Shown in pieces: positions 25,219-34,538 of a stretch of 64,000 nucleotides of DNA; the first letter of the stretch is position 1, and each line of letters opens with the position of its first letter. The DNA comes from Bdellovibrio reynosensis (GTDB lineage: Bacteria; Bdellovibrionota; Bdellovibrionia; Bdellovibrionales; Bdellovibrionaceae), in NCBI RefSeq assembly GCF_022814725.1, contig NZ_CP093442.1:3348001-3412000 (forward strand), given 5' to 3'. The position numbers and the translations under genes were made by a program. The notes under the pieces are model-generated. The model did not search any database, was not told the DNA's origin, and saw nothing but the letters and a program-made list of their open reading frames with translations.

Positions 25219-26757
25219 ATGAAGAAGATCTTACTTGGTAGCGTTTCAGCATTGATGTTTCTTTCTGGCTGCGTGAGCCCTCAACCTCAACCACAAACGT
25301 TGGAATCTTATCGCCGTCCAGCAAACACAGAAGAGTTGATTGCGGGAAGCCAACAGGTCTTAAATGATTTATCAAATCCTCAAGTTTTCAACCCGAAAAC
25401 CTGTACTCAGTTCATCAACAAAGTGACGGATTATTTATACAATCTTCCGGCGGACCACTTTGTGCCGAAAACGCCGATAGAGGTTGAAGCTTTAAGAACC
25501 CGTGGTTCTGAAGTGATGGATACGATCTTCCAAATTCGCGTGGTGTTGCACGAAAAGCTGCAAGAGTTTGATGCTAAAAAAGATTTAAGCAAAGACTGTA
25601 TCCAGGAAATCCGCGAAGGCTTTCAATACGCGCGTTTTTCAGAGGAATATCTATTAGAATGGCTGTATTCGCAAAAAGTCTTTGAGTTTAAGCAAACGCC
25701 GCTCATGTCTAATGAAAAACCCAATACTTGGACAAATCCTAAATACACAGGCTTTGCACTTAAAAGTGGTGACGTGATGCTTGTGCGCGGTAAGTCCTAT
25801 GTGTCTGCAATGATCGCGCGTATTGCTGATGAAGAAGGAAACTTCTCTCACTTAGCCATTGTTGCTGAAGACAAGTTAGGTAAGAAATACGTTGTTGAGG
25901 CGTTAATCCAGTACGGAACTATTATTACTCCACTAGAAAAATGGCGTAAAGAAGCTGATGCGCGGGTGGCTTTATACCGTCAACCTGATGAGGCTTTAGC
26001 TAAGAAAGCGGCACGCCGAATTTACGACAAAGCCCGCCAAGCGTTAGATGCTAAAAAAGGTATTAAGTATGACTTTGCCATGGATGATTCGGACTATTCG
26101 ACATTGTTCTGCTCTGAAGTGATCCGTTATGCTTATGACATGGCTTCTGACGGTCAGTTCTTAGTTCCAAAATACCGCAGCTCCGTTTCTAAATTTAAGA
26201 ATAACGAATATCCAAAAAGTTTGGGTGTGACGAAGACTTCTTTATTCGCTCCTTATGATATCGAAGTGGACCCGCGTTTTGATTTCATCGCAGAACACCG
26301 TTACAACCCATTATTAAGACAAGTGCGTATGCAAGACGCTGTTTTACAAAGTGTCTATGGCTGGATGATTGAAAAGAAATATGATTTTCACTGGACCCCA
26401 CAACACTCGATTAAGTCCTACTTTGCAAAATTGGTGCGTCAGTTCGGTCTAGCAAAAGAGACTTTGCCGAAATATATGCCAGTGCAAGCAATCAAAACGA
26501 CAGTGCAGTTTGAAGCAGTGGCGGCGTTATTGGAAAAAAACATCTACGCCAAAGAAGCTGAATTCTATAAAAAGAAGGGCTACCTTCCAAGCTTCCAAGA
26601 CATGCTTGCCATTAACGAACAGTTCCGCAAAGAAGACTGCATCAAACAAAAAGAGTGGATCAAAGCACAAAGAGATCATGTGCGTGATGAACCACCTCCG
26701 TTTAATGATTCGAAATTCCATTTCTTCTTTCACAACGATTCAAAATCTTGTGAGTAA
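25219..26757 (+). CDS. Lipoprotein with YiiX/YaeF-type permuted papain-fold domain
   Basis: The start at 25219 gives MKKILLGSVSALMFLSGC, a lipoprotein signal with the lipobox LSGC. From about residue 180 the protein has a permuted papain-like (C92/YiiX) domain: LKSGDVMLVRG, the His of NFSHLAIVAED, and the Cys of TLFCSEVIRYAYD. Family enzymes act as amidases on acyl or peptide bonds at the envelope; the substrate here is unknown. The C-terminal ~170 residues are helical and not recognised. It is followed by a terminator and the fibre gene. Confidence 0.8.
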   Translation: MKKILLGSVSALMFLSGCVSPQPQPQTLESYRRPANTEELIAGSQQVLNDLSNPQVFNPKTCTQFINKVTDYLYNLPADHFVPKTPIEVEALRTRGSEVMDTIFQIRVVLHEKLQEFDAKKDLSKDCIQEIREGFQYARFSEEYLLEWLYSQKVFEFKQTPLMSNEKPNTWTNPKYTGFALKSGDVMLVRGKSYVSAMIARIADEEGNFSHLAIVAEDKLGKKYVVEALIQYGTIITPLEKWRKEADARVALYRQPDEALAKKAARRIYDKARQALDAKKGIKYDFAMDDSDYSTLFCSEVIRYAYDMASDGQFLVPKYRSSVSKFKNNEYPKSLGVTKTSLFAPYDIEVDPRFDFIAEHRYNPLLRQVRMQDAVLQSVYGWMIEKKYDFHWTPQHSIKSYFAKLVRQFGLAKETLPKYMPVQAIKTTVQFEAVAALLEKNIYAKEAEFYKKKGYLPSFQDMLAINEQFRKEDCIKQKEWIKAQRDHVRDEPPPFNDSKFHFFFHNDSKSCE

Positions 26758-26762
26758 AAACG

Positions 26763-26786
26763 GGGGGCTAAAAGCTCCCTTTTTTT
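26763..26786 (+). terminator. Terminator after the YiiX-like lipoprotein gene
   Basis: GGGGGCT-AAA-AGCTCCC, with one G-U pair in RNA, is followed by seven T. It separates the lipoprotein gene from the fibre gene. Confidence 0.7.
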
Positions 26787-26830
26787 ATCTTCATATCGTC
26801 TCAATTTGAAACATCATTGTCTTTAGATTT

Positions 26831-26850
26831 CCTAAGGATCGACCGATAAA
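26831..26850 (+). promoter_or_regulatory. Conserved block upstream of the second fibre start
   Basis: CCTAAGGA (26831-26838) and CCGATAAA (26843-26850) match the block upstream of the first fibre gene on the other strand. CCGATAAA ends five bases before the ATG. A transcript starting here would have almost no leader. The function is not established. Confidence 0.4.
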
Positions 26851-26855
26851 GAGGT

Positions 26856-29800
26856 ATGAGTTTAGGAACGTATATTCTAATCATACTTGCGGTTTTTTCC
26901 GCTAGCTTTGCTTCAGCTTCGCCTGACTCATTCACTTATCAAGGGCGCATCATTCGTAGCGACGGAACTCCGCTTGAGCATAACAATGTTAGCTTTGCTT
27001 TTGAGATTACAAATCCTGCCGGGAACTGCGTATTTTATCGTGAACAAAAAGACAGCGTGAATATGCAGGGATCAAAGGGTGTGTTTGACGTTCCGATTGG
27101 ATCAGGAACCCGTCTTTTCCCAACCGGCGCTGGTGCTGACATTCGTGATGCGTTTAAAAACTCTATCGCATTACCCTGCGCGGGTGGTGGTACCCACACG
27201 GCTGCTGAAAATGAAACACGACTTTTAAAAGTTCAATTCTATGACGGTACAGGCTGGAAGGCGATCACGCCGAATAATGAAATCCGCTCTGTGCCTTTTG
27301 CAACTTTCTCTTATTCCGCAGGTCGCTTAGGTAACAATGTGCCTGCAGACTTCGTTCTAAAGACAGCACTGACCACATGTTCTGTGGGTCAATATTTAAC
27401 GTTTGATGGAACGACTTTTAGCTGTGCGACCGATGCCGGTGGTGCAGGAATGGTGAGTGATGTGAATGTGACCGCTCCACTTACTAAAGGCGGAACAGTT
27501 TCTGTTCCGGTACTGGGTATCAGTGTGGGTTCTGCTGCAGGAACCGTTGCTGCTGGTAACGATTCGCGCTTTGGTAATGCCACAAAAATTCAAAATGTGG
27601 CAGTGGATGCGACCGCACCAACGACGGGTCAAGTTCTGAAGTATGATGGCAGTACCGCTTACATCCCAGCTTCATTAGCCATTGCTGATATAACGGGCCT
27701 TTCTACCCAGTTATCTAATAAATTAAATGCTTCTATGTTCCCGACGAGCTGTACTGCGGGACAATCGTTGGTCTTTGTAACTCCATCGAACACCTTTGAT
27801 TGTTATAACATTTCAATCACTGAATCACAGATTTCAGGAACGATTGCGGGTTCAAAAATAAGCGGTAATATTTCTGGCAACGCTGCGGGATTCACGGGTT
27901 CATTGGCTGGTGACGTTTCAGGAACTCAAGGTGCGACGACAGTAAATAAAATTAAAGGCGTTACTGTTGACGCTACAACACCAACCACTGGTCAGGTTTT
28001 AAAATTCAACGGTACGAACTGGGCACCGGCGGCTGACTCGGTGAATGCCGGGACAGTGACATCTGTAACGGCTACTTCACCATTAAGTTCCTCAGGTGGT
28101 GCGACACCGGCTATTTCACTTGCGGGATTAACAGGATTAGGTACAGCTAACCAAATCCTTGGAATGAATAACGGTGCAACAGCTTATGAATACAAGTCTA
28201 TCAGCGGCACTACAAACCAAGTCAACGTGGCTCACGGTGCAGGCACAGTCACATTCTCAACTCCACAAAATATCCATTCAGGAGCAAGTCCGACTTTCAC
28301 TGGCTTAACTTTATCAGGTATGAATTCAGCCGGAATTGTTAAGAATAATGCTTCAGGTGTTTTATCTGGCGGAAATCAAATCAGTCTAACAGCCGATGCA
28401 ACAGGCGTTTTGCCAGTAGCAAACGGAGGTACTGGAGCCTCTTCATTTGCTAACTACTCAGTAATTGCATCAAACAACTCAGGAAACTTAACTGCAGTAT
28501 CGGGTTCTACTGCCGGAACGGTTCTGCAGCACAGCGCGACCGGCCCAGTTTGGAGTACTGCAACTTTCCCAGCAACAACGACGGCAAATCAATTACTATA
28601 TTCGTCTGCTAACAACGTTGTCGGCGGACTAGCAACTGCCAATAGTTCAATGTTAGTGACCAATGGGGCTGGAGTTCCATCTTGGTCGGCAATTTCTGGC
28701 GACACATTCACGCAATATGCTCTTCTTGCAGGTCGCTCGGGCGGGCAAACACTGAACGGTGGAACTGCCGCTAGTAATAATTTAACTCTTGATTCTACTT
28801 CGAATTCTACAAAGGGAAATATAATCATCGCACCTACAGGCGGATATATTGGTGTTGGCAATACTTCCCCACAAGTTCCACTTCATATCACCTCTTCTGT
28901 TTCTTCCTCTGCTGTATGGCCTTATCGCGGAGGTATTTTAGTAGAAGGTGAAGGCACTTCCGTTTCCGGTCGTGTAAATGCAGTCACGTATTCAGATACA
29001 GAACTTCCGACTTTATCTTTACTTCGTTCTAGAGGAACAAAAGCAGCGCCCACAGCTATTTTGTCAGGGGAGTTGATTGGTCAAATAACTGCCATGGGTT
29101 ATTTGGGCTCCGCGTTTCAAACAGGCGGTCGTACAGCAATTAATTTTCATGCTGCCGAAAACTTATCGGCGACGGCACAAGGTTCGCGGATTGCATTTGC
29201 AACAACTGCATCAGGTACGACTAATACTTTCGAAAGAATGTCGATCGGCGATGATGGTTTTGTGGGTATTGGAACCTCTGCGCCGGTCACACTTCTAGAA
29301 GTTTCAGACAGCACAGGTGTCACAAGTCGCGGGATTACGTCAACCACGTATTCAACCAATCCAGCGGGTCTGGTACAGACTCGAGGAGCGCGCGGAACTC
29401 CAGCCTCACCAGCCGCTTTAAATTCTGGCGACGTCTTTGGATGGTTTGTATTTGCTGGCCACGATGGAACTGCCTTTTCAGCACAAAGCTATCCAACGGG
29501 AATAAGCGCATTAGCTACTCAAGCTTGGACAAGTACCGCGCATGGATCGGGTATCCGCTTTCTTACGACACCGAATAATACAGTCAGTGCAGTGGAGGCC
29601 ATGCGTATCGGTGCTGACGGAAAAGTAGGTATTGGTACTGCGGCTACGAACGGTAACTTAGAAGTATCCTCATCCGTAGCTGGCTACACTATGATTTACA
29701 ATACAAACACTTCAGCTGGCGGCCAGGCGTGGAGATGGTTGTCTTCATCAACCGCAGCCCCACTAGGCGCAAACTCAATGTGTTTTGCCTTAGGCGTTTG

Positions 29801-30239
29801 TTACTTCAGTCTTTATTCCTCAGGCAATGCGACTTTAGCAGGTACCTTAACTCAATCTTCAGACATCCGTTTAAAGAAAGACATTCAACCCATCTTAAAT
29901 GCTCTTGATGCCATCACCAAAATTCAACCTGTGACTTACTATTGGAAAGACAAAGAAAAAGACCAAAAGAAACAGATCGGTCTTATCGCCCAAGACGTCG
30001 AAAAAGTTTTCCCAGAAGCTGTGAACACGGACAACCAAGGTTATAAATCAGTAGCCTACCAAAACCTTGTTGCGCCAATCATTGAAGCTATTAAAGAACT
30101 GCAACAACAGTTCAAAGGCGAATCAAAAGAAGTCCGCGCCCAGCTGCAAAAGCAAGAACGCGACATCGCTTCGCTAAAAGAAGAAAATCAAATGCTTAAG
30201 AAGGCGCTTTGCAAGAAAGATAAAGATTTCTGTAAGTAA
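26856..30239 (+). CDS. Mosaic tail-fibre-like surface adhesin with C-terminal S74 chaperone
   Basis: The 1127-residue product has a signal peptide (MSLGTYILIILAVFSASFASA), an N-terminal conserved head (TYQGRIIRSDGTPLEHNNV, NPAGNCVFYREQ, GVFDVPIGSG), and a long Thr/Ser/Gly-rich shaft with motifs such as VDATTPTTGQVLKFNGTNW, LPVANGGTGASSF and HSGASPTFTGLTLSG. A C-terminal peptidase S74 intramolecular chaperone runs from about 1002 to 1085: SDIRLKKDIQPILNALDA, VTYYWKD, QIGLIAQDVEKVFPEAV. A helical tail follows. In phages and in Bdellovibrio the S74 domain folds a trimeric fibre and is then cleaved. It is likely an exported prey- or surface-binding fibre paralogous to the gene at 1-3389. Confidence 0.88.
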   Translation: MSLGTYILIILAVFSASFASASPDSFTYQGRIIRSDGTPLEHNNVSFAFEITNPAGNCVFYREQKDSVNMQGSKGVFDVPIGSGTRLFPTGAGADIRDAFKNSIALPCAGGGTHTAAENETRLLKVQFYDGTGWKAITPNNEIRSVPFATFSYSAGRLGNNVPADFVLKTALTTCSVGQYLTFDGTTFSCATDAGGAGMVSDVNVTAPLTKGGTVSVPVLGISVGSAAGTVAAGNDSRFGNATKIQNVAVDATAPTTGQVLKYDGSTAYIPASLAIADITGLSTQLSNKLNASMFPTSCTAGQSLVFVTPSNTFDCYNISITESQISGTIAGSKISGNISGNAAGFTGSLAGDVSGTQGATTVNKIKGVTVDATTPTTGQVLKFNGTNWAPAADSVNAGTVTSVTATSPLSSSGGATPAISLAGLTGLGTANQILGMNNGATAYEYKSISGTTNQVNVAHGAGTVTFSTPQNIHSGASPTFTGLTLSGMNSAGIVKNNASGVLSGGNQISLTADATGVLPVANGGTGASSFANYSVIASNNSGNLTAVSGSTAGTVLQHSATGPVWSTATFPATTTANQLLYSSANNVVGGLATANSSMLVTNGAGVPSWSAISGDTFTQYALLAGRSGGQTLNGGTAASNNLTLDSTSNSTKGNIIIAPTGGYIGVGNTSPQVPLHITSSVSSSAVWPYRGGILVEGEGTSVSGRVNAVTYSDTELPTLSLLRSRGTKAAPTAILSGELIGQITAMGYLGSAFQTGGRTAINFHAAENLSATAQGSRIAFATTASGTTNTFERMSIGDDGFVGIGTSAPVTLLEVSDSTGVTSRGITSTTYSTNPAGLVQTRGARGTPASPAALNSGDVFGWFVFAGHDGTAFSAQSYPTGISALATQAWTSTAHGSGIRFLTTPNNTVSAVEAMRIGADGKVGIGTAATNGNLEVSSSVAGYTMIYNTNTSAGGQAWRWLSSSTAAPLGANSMCFALGVCYFSLYSSGNATLAGTLTQSSDIRLKKDIQPILNALDAITKIQPVTYYWKDKEKDQKKQIGLIAQDVEKVFPEAVNTDNQGYKSVAYQNLVAPIIEAIKELQQQFKGESKEVRAQLQKQERDIASLKEENQMLKKALCKKDKDFCK

Positions 30240-30472
30240 GCAAGACCGTTCGGACCGCAAACAAGATCAAATTGAAAAATCATAAACCCTTTGGTACTAT
30301 TTATTCAGTGAAAAGATCATACCGCCATTTCATTTCAAAAAACTTCGCGCGCTTCAATACAGTGCTATTGAGTTTGAAGTTTATTTCTATTGGCGGTTGA
30401 GGATTAAGATCTTCTACTGACTTCAGCCGCCCACACACATTCAAATTCTCCACACACACTAAATGAAACCGC

Positions 30473-30519
30473 ACTTAGCCGAAGGCTAAGTCATGAATCC
30501 ATTCTTGGGAATCCAAGAA
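30473..30519 (+). promoter_or_regulatory. Two hairpins in the leader of the rnk-like gene
   Basis: ACTTAGCC-GAA-GGCTAAGT (30473-30491) has an 8-bp stem and TTCTTGG-GAAT-CCAAGAA (30502-30518) a 7-bp stem. They lie 44 and 17 bases before the ATG at 30535. The second ends just before the Shine-Dalgarno AAAGGAG. They may stabilise or control the message. Confidence 0.5.
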
Positions 30520-30534
30520 CAAAGGAGTTCCTTT

Positions 30535-30909
30535 ATGGAAAACCAAAGCAACTTAATTATTGCAAGCGACGACTTTCACAAAATCTCTACGTTACTAAAC
30601 GCGGCCCAAGGCGAATTAGCAGAACTGCTGCAAGAAGAACTGAGCCGTGCATCTGTCGTCCCAAACGAAGTGCTGCCCGCCGATGTAGTAGCCATGAATT
30701 CAAAAGTAAGCTTTCAAGATATCGATAGCGGCAAAGAGCTATCGGTAACGCTCGTATATCCCCACGAAGCCAATATCAACGAAAACAAAGTCTCAGTACT
30801 TGCCCCAGTAGGCTCAGCATTGATCGGATTAAGAGTAGGGCAGGTCATCAATTGGCCTTTACCCAACGGCAAAGAAAAGCGCCTTAAAGTCGTCTCAGTC
30901 CAAAAATAA
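30535..30909 (+). CDS. rnk: Rnk/GreA-family protein, nucleoside diphosphate kinase regulator-like
   Basis: The 124-residue product has an N-terminal helical hairpin (DDFHKISTLLNAAQGELAELLQEEL) and a C-terminal FKBP-like GreA/GreB domain: VVAMNSKVSFQDIDSGKELSV, VTLVYPHEAN, VLAPVGSALIGLRVGQVINWPLP. Rnk proteins bind RNA polymerase in the secondary channel and compete with Gre factors. The start at 30535 is set by AAAGGAG; the in-frame ATG at 30493 lies within the hairpin region. It ends at a shared terminator. Confidence 0.88.
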   Translation: MENQSNLIIASDDFHKISTLLNAAQGELAELLQEELSRASVVPNEVLPADVVAMNSKVSFQDIDSGKELSVTLVYPHEANINENKVSVLAPVGSALIGLRVGQVINWPLPNGKEKRLKVVSVQK

Positions 30910-30912
30910 AAA

Positions 30913-30937
30913 AAGGGAGCTAAAAGCTCCCTTTCAA
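30913..30937. terminator. Bidirectional terminator between rnk and desaturase genes
   Basis: AAAGGGAGC-TAAAA-GCTCCCTTT is flanked by A-rich sequence on the left and T-rich on the right, so it can stop both converging transcripts. Confidence 0.8.
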
Positions 30938-30955
30938 TTTTAATGTAATTTCAAA

Positions 30956-32068
30956 CTACACAGATCGAGCGTAAACACGCCACTGCTTCATTCCCATGTG
31001 GAATTCAAGCTTAGCGATTTCCATCTCACGCTTGATCTCGATAAGCTTCAAGTCATAAGCTTCACGCAGTTCCGCACGCTTTTTGCCAGCGTCGACTTTG
31101 AACTGTTCATAATCGTCACGAAGCTTCTTCATTTTGTTTTGCGCTTCGATGATTTTTTCTCTGACTGCAGTTAGCTTGTCTGCACAAAGACCCTTGTTGC
31201 AAAGCTCAGCAGCTTCCGTCTGTAAGCGAGCTTTCAAAATCTCAGTATTTGAAATCTGACGAAGCTTTGTCGCAAGACCCATCATGTTCAAAGTCTTAAT
31301 AACCCATTTAGTTGGATCCCAGTGGTACCACTTAATGCCGTTACGATAGTCGATTTGAAATTTATGATGGAAGTTATGGTAACCTTCACCATGAGTCAAA
31401 ACCGCTACGAACCAAGAATCACGTGCAGAAATTTCTTTTGAATAAGTCTGTTTACCCAAAGTGTGGCAAAGCGAGTTCACAAAGAAAGTGCTTTGTTGAG
31501 TTAAAGCGATGCGGAGTCCGCCAGCGATCACTAAACCACCAAGTGCAGAGCCCATCATCCAGCCAATCAAAGTTGGAACAGCAAAACCAGTTAATATCGC
31601 AAGTGCGACATAGTACTTATGTTGAAACTGAACCATCCAATCTTTTTCAAGATCTGGAGCGACGATTTTTTGATCCACAGAATCTTTAAAGAACAACCAA
31701 CCCATGTGGGCATACCAGAAGCCTTCATTGATGTTGTAAGGATCTTTTTCGCCATCAATGTGCGTATGATGTTTGCGGTGATCTGAAGACCATTTCAAAG
31801 CTGAACCTTGAAAGCCTGAAGCGCCTACTAACAAGAAAAGCGCCTTCGCAACCGGATGAGCATCATAACTTTTGTGAGAAAATAAACGGTGATAACCCGC
31901 AGTGATACTAAGATTTGTAGCCGCAGCAAAGATCAAAGCGAAAAGCAAAATGTCTAATTGAAACCCGTAGTAATAAAAATAAACCGGAGTCAAAATTAGC
32001 GTGACCAGGGGATTGATGGTGAGGAATAAAGCCACCGGCCATTCGATACGTTTTTTAGTCATGGGCAC
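30956..32068 (-). CDS. Acyl-lipid/acyl-CoA delta-9-type fatty acid desaturase with coiled-coil tail
   Basis: The 370-residue membrane enzyme has the three His boxes of a stearoyl-CoA-type desaturase: HRLFSH (about 61-66), HRKHH (about 96-100) and HNFHH (about 231-235), in a setting of four hydrophobic segments. It introduces double bonds into acyl chains with di-iron. The last ~90 residues (AELCNKGLCADKLTAVREK to KMKKLRDDYEQF and beyond) are strongly charged and helical, an added coiled coil not typical of the enzyme. The gene ends at the shared terminator. RBS: GAGGTGCCC just before the ATG. Confidence 0.9.
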   Translation of the reverse strand: MPMTKKRIEWPVALFLTINPLVTLILTPVYFYYYGFQLDILLFALIFAAATNLSITAGYHRLFSHKSYDAHPVAKALFLLVGASGFQGSALKWSSDHRKHHTHIDGEKDPYNINEGFWYAHMGWLFFKDSVDQKIVAPDLEKDWMVQFQHKYYVALAILTGFAVPTLIGWMMGSALGGLVIAGGLRIALTQQSTFFVNSLCHTLGKQTYSKEISARDSWFVAVLTHGEGYHNFHHKFQIDYRNGIKWYHWDPTKWVIKTLNMMGLATKLRQISNTEILKARLQTEAAELCNKGLCADKLTAVREKIIEAQNKMKKLRDDYEQFKVDAGKKRAELREAYDLKLIEIKREMEIAKLEFHMGMKQWRVYARSV

Positions 32069-32110
32069 CTCGTGCTAATAAGTCTAACAGAGGTGACCAA
32101 ATATCAATAA

Positions 32111-32731
32111 TTAAATAGAAATTCCGACAAGAATTTTGGTGTAAGTTCCGCTCATATTGATGTCTTGAATAGGCGCGTTACCAGCTTTGTCTTTTGCATC
32201 TTTCCACTGAAAGTCCATGTAGCCTAGCTCAGCTCCAACTTGGAAGCCGATAAGTTTGATGCCAGCCTCTAAACCAGCACTGTAAGACGTAACACTGTCA
32301 GCAGAAAAATCAGCTCTTGTGGTACCGTTTTCCACAGCCTTCAGACTAGTGCTGTGAGAAATTCCGTAACTGAAAATCGGCCCTAAATACAAGATGGTAT
32401 CAATCGGGCGCCAGTTAAAAAGAATCGCAGTGCGAGTATATTCAGCATCAAATTCAACACCGTTACTTGACGCAGACAGCCCCATTTTTTCATAACGAAG
32501 ACCGATCCCAGGAACTAGTGGAACAGGTAATGTCACGATGACATCTGCACCCAAACCAATTGTTGGCACAATCGCCGGAGCATCTGCCGTACAAGTGGGG
32601 CACAGTGGTCCCAGATCTGCGGTGGTTGCAAGTAGACCATAAGAAACACGGGCTTCAACAAGAGCAACAGCAGGTTTGCTGAAAGCTAAAAGAGATAAAG
32701 CCAAAACCGAAAACCTTAAAATCCTGTGCAT
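32111..32731 (-). CDS. Probable outer-membrane beta-barrel protein
   Basis: The 206-residue protein starts at ATG 32731 (MHRILRFSVLALSLLAFSKPAVA, signal peptide; GGGAGA upstream). The mature part alternates polar and hydrophobic residues in short strands such as VVPGIGLRYEKMGLS, TRTAILFNWRPID, LGPIFSYGISHS and GFQVGAELGYMDFQW, ending in a hydrophobic strand TYTKILVGISI. This is the look of an outer-membrane barrel of about eight strands. Two Cys lie in LGPLCPTCTAD. No specific family is recognised. Confidence 0.65.
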   Translation of the reverse strand: MHRILRFSVLALSLLAFSKPAVALVEARVSYGLLATTADLGPLCPTCTADAPAIVPTIGLGADVIVTLPVPLVPGIGLRYEKMGLSASSNGVEFDAEYTRTAILFNWRPIDTILYLGPIFSYGISHSTSLKAVENGTTRADFSADSVTSYSAGLEAGIKLIGFQVGAELGYMDFQWKDAKDKAGNAPIQDINMSGTYTKILVGISI

Positions 32732-32851
32732 GAAATCTCCCAAAAGTTTTCTTAAAGTTTAACAGTTCGATGATCAGAAACAATTCGGTGCGTAAATTAA
32801 GACCAAAGTCCGAGCCCTATTTAAAAACAAATCTGATAGATTCTTATAAGT

Positions 32852-33829
32852 ATGTTCATCGATGTTGTGCGCCCGGAAAACTGGGAAGAATTAAATGATA
32901 AAGTTAAAACTTCCTTAGGGCTTTCCGCGAAAATCCGCGCCCGATGTTTTAATGGCATCAATCAAGCGGTGTTTGAAATTTCCCAAGGAACAGCGCAGTT
33001 CATGTCCCACAAAAAAGCCATCGGAGTCATTCAAGGCCAAACCGCTGCCTTTGAGGGGTTGCTACCATACTATTATAAAGAAACTTACGAAGTCGCGACG
33101 TTGTCCCACACTCAATTAGATAATGTAAAAGAGTGGGTTGACGGTTTAAAAAAAGAAACGTGCTTTGTCCTATTCGCCGAAGATCACCCAGTGACAGGTG
33201 AGGTTTATCCCTTCGCCGATGAATTAGATAAACTGCTAAATGAAAAGCGCATTTTTTCTTTCAAAGTTTCCCACGCAAATCATCTGCATTCGACAAACGA
33301 AGTAAGGCCTTACAGTGTTAGACTTTGTTCGTTTGATCCCAATACGGCCGTAGCAATTTTAGGCGAGCGTTTCAGATCCCCGTCACTTTTGGCCCACAGT
33401 CAAAGTTGGGATGAGGAAACGTTCCTAGAAAATCTAGTTACCAAAACTGCAGTGGATCCGCTTCTGATTGAAAATTTTGAAAAAGAAATTTCGACAATCG
33501 CCACTTCGTTTTTCACCAAAAGTCAAAGCCGTCTCTTTGATCGTGCCGTTTGCATTTTTAATGACGTCAGTGCTGAAGCCCTGGCTGAAAAGATCTTTGC
33601 AAAACTTCAGATTTCCAAAAAAGAGGGTTATCAAAAAATCCTCACCCCAAATATGTGTCACTGGTCTGTGATTAAAATGTTCCGTCATTGGTGGGATCCA
33701 ACACCAAGCTTAGAACAGCTGCGCGGCATGCTGATTTTCACCCCCGAGGTCCTTCAAAATAAAGACTTTGCCAAGCTTGTGATTACTTCGTATGAAGAAA
33801 TCAAAGCCGAACAAAGTTGGAGTCTGTGA
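32852..33829 (+). CDS. Protein of unknown function, coupled to recO
   Basis: The 325-residue soluble product has no signal peptide and no domain I recognise. It contains motifs such as YYYKETYEVATLSH, CFVLFAEDHPVTGE and SVRLCSFDPNTAVAILGERF. The arrangement vaguely recalls a PLP-fold aminotransferase, but no clear Lys motif is seen. Its stop (TGA) overlaps a GTG that is probably the recO start (GTGA), so the two are translationally coupled. It could be an accessory to RecO or an unrelated gene in an operon. Confidence 0.6.
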   Translation: MFIDVVRPENWEELNDKVKTSLGLSAKIRARCFNGINQAVFEISQGTAQFMSHKKAIGVIQGQTAAFEGLLPYYYKETYEVATLSHTQLDNVKEWVDGLKKETCFVLFAEDHPVTGEVYPFADELDKLLNEKRIFSFKVSHANHLHSTNEVRPYSVRLCSFDPNTAVAILGERFRSPSLLAHSQSWDEETFLENLVTKTAVDPLLIENFEKEISTIATSFFTKSQSRLFDRAVCIFNDVSAEALAEKIFAKLQISKKEGYQKILTPNMCHWSVIKMFRHWWDPTPSLEQLRGMLIFTPEVLQNKDFAKLVITSYEEIKAEQSWSL

Positions 33830-34425
33830 CCCAAGGTAAAGATCGTTTCATCATCTTAAGAAAAATCAAATACGGGGAAGCCGATTTAATTCTTCATGCT
33901 CTTTCACCGCAAGGTGAAAAACTGTCGTTCATTGCAAGGGGTGCCCTAAAAAGTAAAAAACGCTTTGGCGGGGGAGTTTTAGAGCCCACTCACTTTGTGA
34001 CCTTCACCTACAAGATGTCATCAAGCGAAGGACAGCTAAATATCTTGCAAGAAGCCACACTTGTTAACGACTTTGCTGGCATTCGCAAGGATTATGAACA
34101 TCTCGAGTTAGCCCTGCATGCTTTAGAATGTGTAAGCAAGGTCAGCCAAGAGGGAGATAAGAACTCTGAGTTTTTGTTTAATCTTCTTGGCCACACGCTA
34201 AAAGCCATCGAAACTGCAAGTGATCCCTTGGTTTTGAAAATGCATTTTTATTTAAAATTCTTACTGCAACAAGGGGTCGTGAACGCAGAACCCTGGATGA
34301 CGCCATTCTTACGTACTAATATTGCGGACACAAATCAGCTCACATCCTATCGCCAGACCGTGGATGACGAGCTTCAAAACGTAGAGCAGATGGTAAAACA
34401 TTACCTAGAGCATGCCGGGCTTTAA
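33826..34425 (+). CDS. recO: DNA repair protein RecO
   Basis: The 199-residue product has the RecO N-terminal OB-fold opening (RFIILRKIKYGEADLILHAL, FIARGALKSKKRFGGG) and a helical C-terminal part. RecO loads RecA onto gapped DNA with RecR and RecF. The likely start is GTG 33826 in a GTGA overlap with the gene before; TTG at 33817 is the alternative. The typical Cys zinc site of some RecO proteins is not seen, and the protein is a little short for the family (usually 230-250). Confidence 0.85.
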   Translation: MTQGKDRFIILRKIKYGEADLILHALSPQGEKLSFIARGALKSKKRFGGGVLEPTHFVTFTYKMSSSEGQLNILQEATLVNDFAGIRKDYEHLELALHALECVSKVSQEGDKNSEFLFNLLGHTLKAIETASDPLVLKMHFYLKFLLQQGVVNAEPWMTPFLRTNIADTNQLTSYRQTVDDELQNVEQMVKHYLEHAGL

Positions 34426-34538
34426 AATTCTCAAAACAACTCTCCCATAGTCGAGACTTCGAATTTCTCTCGGAGTCTTATTGCAAATTTGCTTCTTCAA
34501 AATTTATTATTTAGGTTAGCAAATTAAGAGAGAATCCA

